From: Oscillospiraceae bacterium
GTDB taxonomy: Bacteria; Bacillota_A; Clostridia; Oscillospirales; Oscillospiraceae
NCBI GenBank assembly: GCA_016302005.1
Contig: JAEDOK010000021.1
Coordinates: forward strand, 1 to 17,644
Length of the DNA stretch: 17,644 nucleotides
Direction of reading: 5' to 3'
Shown here piece by piece: positions 16,294 to 17,644 of the stretch. Under the pieces are notes generated by a model. That model was not told the origin of the DNA. It was given only the letters and a program-made list of their open reading frames with translations, and searched no databases. The stretch's first letter is position 1; each line of letters opens with the position of its first letter. The position numbers and the translations under genes were made by a program.

Positions 16294-16322
16294 ATTATAT
16301 CAGAGGATCCCGCTTTTTTCTA
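16294..16322 (-). promoter_or_regulatory. Predicted promoter of the gdpP operon
   Basis: Minus strand: TAGAAA (16322-16317), a 17-base spacer, and a perfect TATAAT (16299-16294). The -35 box matches the sigma-70 consensus at 4 of 6 positions. The leader to the gdpP ATG is about 45 bases. It probably drives gdpP, and perhaps the whole six-gene row. Confidence 0.65.
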
Positions 16323-16367
16323 CTGTTTCTTTCCGGGATTTTCCCCGATTTCAAAAAAATGTATACT

Positions 16368-16395
16368 TTGCGGGAATTGTGTGATATACTATAAA
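16368..16395 (+). promoter_or_regulatory. Predicted promoter of RNase J gene
   Basis: TTGCGG (16368-16373) and TATAAA (16390-16395) with a 16-base spacer fit a sigma-70 promoter moderately well. It is divergent from the gdpP promoter. The resulting leader is about 95 bases long and carries the hairpins at 16414-16459. Confidence 0.45.
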
Positions 16396-16413
16396 ATAGG
16401 ATCGTGTGTTTTA

Positions 16414-16459
16414 CAGGGCGGACGGAGGTGCCGTTGCCCTGCGCCGCGCTGCGGTTTTT
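16414..16459 (+). promoter_or_regulatory. Structured leader of the RNase J gene, attenuator-like
   Basis: CAGGGC (16414-16419) pairs with GCCCTG (16436-16441), enclosing ACGG/CCGT. Directly after comes CCGC-GCT-GCGG (16444-16454) and TTTTT. The second stem is only 4 bp, so termination would be weak. A regulatory role is inference. Confidence 0.35.
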
Positions 16460-16500
16460 ATATTTTACTTATTCTATACTGCAAAAGGAGTTGTCATACA

Positions 16501-17644
16501 TTGGCAGAAAAACTGAAAATTATCTCTCTGGGCGGCCTGAATGAGATCGGCAAGAACATGACCGTCCTGGAGTACGGAAAGGATATGATCGTGGTGGACT
16601 GCGGCCTCGGCTTCCCCGAGGACGATATGTACGGCGTTGACCTGGTCATTCCCGACGTTACCTATCTTGCGAAAAACCAGAAGAAGCTGCGCGGCTTCTT
16701 CATCACCCACGGCCACGAGGACCACATCGGCGCCCTGCCCTACGTTCTGCAGGCCGTCAATGCGCCCGTCCACGCCACGCCGCTGACCCTCGGCCTCGTC
16801 AAGCTCAAGCTGGAGGAGCACGACCTCGTCGCCAAGACCCAGCTCGTCACCCACAAGCCCGGCGACGTCGTCAAGGCCGGCTGCTTCACCGTCGAATTCA
16901 TCCACGTCAACCACTCCATCGCCGACGCCGTCGCCTTTGCCATCAAAACCCCCGTCGGCACGGTCATCATGACCGGCGACTTCAAGATCGACCCGACCGC
17001 GGAGGACGGCATGACCGACCTCGGCCGCTTCGGGATGCTCGGCAAGGAGGGCGTCTACGCCCTTCTGATGGACTCGACCAACGTCGAGCGGCAGGGCTAC
17101 ACTCCGTCGGAATCCATCGTCGCCGAGGGCCTCGATCGCCACTTCAAGGGCTGCAGGAGCCGCATCATCGTGACCACCTTCGCCTCGAATATGCACCGCA
17201 TCCAGGCCGTCCTCGCCATCGCCCACCGCAACGGACGCAAGGTCGCCGTCACGGGCCGGAGCATGGAGAACATCCTCAAGGTCGCAACGGAGCTGGGCTA
17301 CCTGAACATCCCCGAAGGCACTCTGGTTGACATAAATCAGATCAAGTCCCTCCCGAAGGACAAGATCGTCATCGTCTCAACCGGCTCGCAGGGCGAAAAT
17401 ATGTCCGCCCTGTACCGCATGGCCTTCTCCTCGCACCGGCAGGTCGAGATCCAGCCCGGCGACAAGGTCATCATCTCCGCCTCCGCCATCCCCGGCAACG
17501 AAAAGGCCGTCTCACGCATCATCAACGAGCTGTACCGCAAGGGCGCCGAGGTCATCTATGACAAGTTGGAGGGCCTGCACGTCTCCGGCCACGCCTGCTG
17601 CGAGGAGCTGAAGATCATCCACGCGCTGACCAAGCCGCGCTTCT
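16501..17644 (+). CDS. rnj: Ribonuclease J (3' end beyond the window)
   Basis: The first 381 residues of a metallo-beta-lactamase/beta-CASP RNase with 5'-to-3' exonuclease and endonuclease activity, central to mRNA decay and rRNA maturation in Firmicutes. The start is TTG 16501 with AAAGGAG about 10 bases upstream. It begins AEKLKIISLGGLNEIGKNM, the hallmark N-terminus of RNase J. Zinc ligands are in THGHEDHIG (H70, H72, D74, H75), the next histidine is in FIHVNHSIADAV, and an aspartate is in MTGDFKID. The beta-CASP part contains TTFASNMHRI and VSTGSQGE. The C-terminal HSGHA-type motif appears as LHVSGHA near the window end. The C-terminal domain is not visible. Whether it is J1 or J2 cannot be told from this part. 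It is divergent from gdpP. Confidence 0.95.
   Translation, partial: MAEKLKIISLGGLNEIGKNMTVLEYGKDMIVVDCGLGFPEDDMYGVDLVIPDVTYLAKNQKKLRGFFITHGHEDHIGALPYVLQAVNAPVHATPLTLGLVKLKLEEHDLVAKTQLVTHKPGDVVKAGCFTVEFIHVNHSIADAVAFAIKTPVGTVIMTGDFKIDPTAEDGMTDLGRFGMLGKEGVYALLMDSTNVERQGYTPSESIVAEGLDRHFKGCRSRIIVTTFASNMHRIQAVLAIAHRNGRKVAVTGRSMENILKVATELGYLNIPEGTLVDINQIKSLPKDKIVIVSTGSQGENMSALYRMAFSSHRQVEIQPGDKVIISASAIPGNEKAVSRIINELYRKGAEVIYDKLEGLHVSGHACCEELKIIHALTKPRF

Noticed and set aside
14210..16384. Long plus-strand open frame opposite gdpP
   Set aside because: Antisense shadow of the GdpP gene, whose DHH motifs are all in place on the minus strand.
16474..17226. Minus-strand open frame opposite RNase J
   Set aside because: The plus strand encodes RNase J with intact metal ligands. 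The minus frame is composition-driven.

Overview
The window joins two very different kinds of DNA. Positions 1 to about 7,700 are comparatively AT-rich and carry mobile-element genes. Positions from about 7,750 to 17,644 are strongly GC-rich and carry conserved chromosomal housekeeping genes. The gene order gdpP-rplI-dnaB, then tilS-hpt-ftsH, with divergent RNase J, is a Firmicutes arrangement. High GC, TTG starts, strong AGGAGG ribosome sites and many short palindromic repeats between genes suggest a gut Clostridia species of the Oscillospiraceae/Ruminococcaceae type. That placement is inference.

Left part, the end of an integrative element. A protein with three helix-turn-helix (excisionase-like) units (partial, 2-670) is followed one base later by a tyrosine recombinase (672-2030). 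Next comes a complete two-gene Gabija anti-phage system on the minus strand: gajA (OLD-type ATPase/TOPRIM nuclease, 4263-6014) and gajB (UvrD-like helicase, 2447-4270), overlapping by 8 bases. A Fic AMPylase-type gene (6149-7138) with its own promoter lies directly upstream in the same direction. The Gabija-Fic cargo is bracketed by a direct repeat of about 117 bp (2040-2156 and 7241-7357, with an identical 69-bp stretch). The repeat contains the start of a small open frame whose two copies differ in a coding-like way. The second copy leads into an intact tRNA-Arg(CCU) (7442-7516) and then to a broken 5' half of another tRNA-Arg(CCU) (7702-7741). That half tRNA is the best candidate for the element/chromosome junction.

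Right part, the chromosome. One minus-strand operon runs gdpP (c-di-AMP phosphodiesterase), rplI (ribosomal protein L9), dnaB (replicative helicase), tilS (tRNA-Ile lysidine synthetase), hpt (hypoxanthine phosphoribosyltransferase), ftsH (membrane AAA+ protease). The last four are tightly packed or overlapping. The gaps rplI-dnaB (201 bp) and gdpP-rplI (487 bp), and the region after ftsH, are filled with short dispersed repeats: a MITE-like unit with 30-bp terminal inverted repeats, perfect 20-bp palindromes, and ATTGCC...GCAAT hairpin repeats. A matching sigma-70-type promoter lies upstream of gdpP. Divergently, an RNase J gene begins at 16501 with a TTG codon and runs off the window end.

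How the parts work together: the recombinase and the HTH protein would move the element. Gabija, and perhaps Fic, would be its defensive cargo. The housekeeping operon couples second-messenger turnover, translation, replication, purine salvage and proteolysis, and looks intact.
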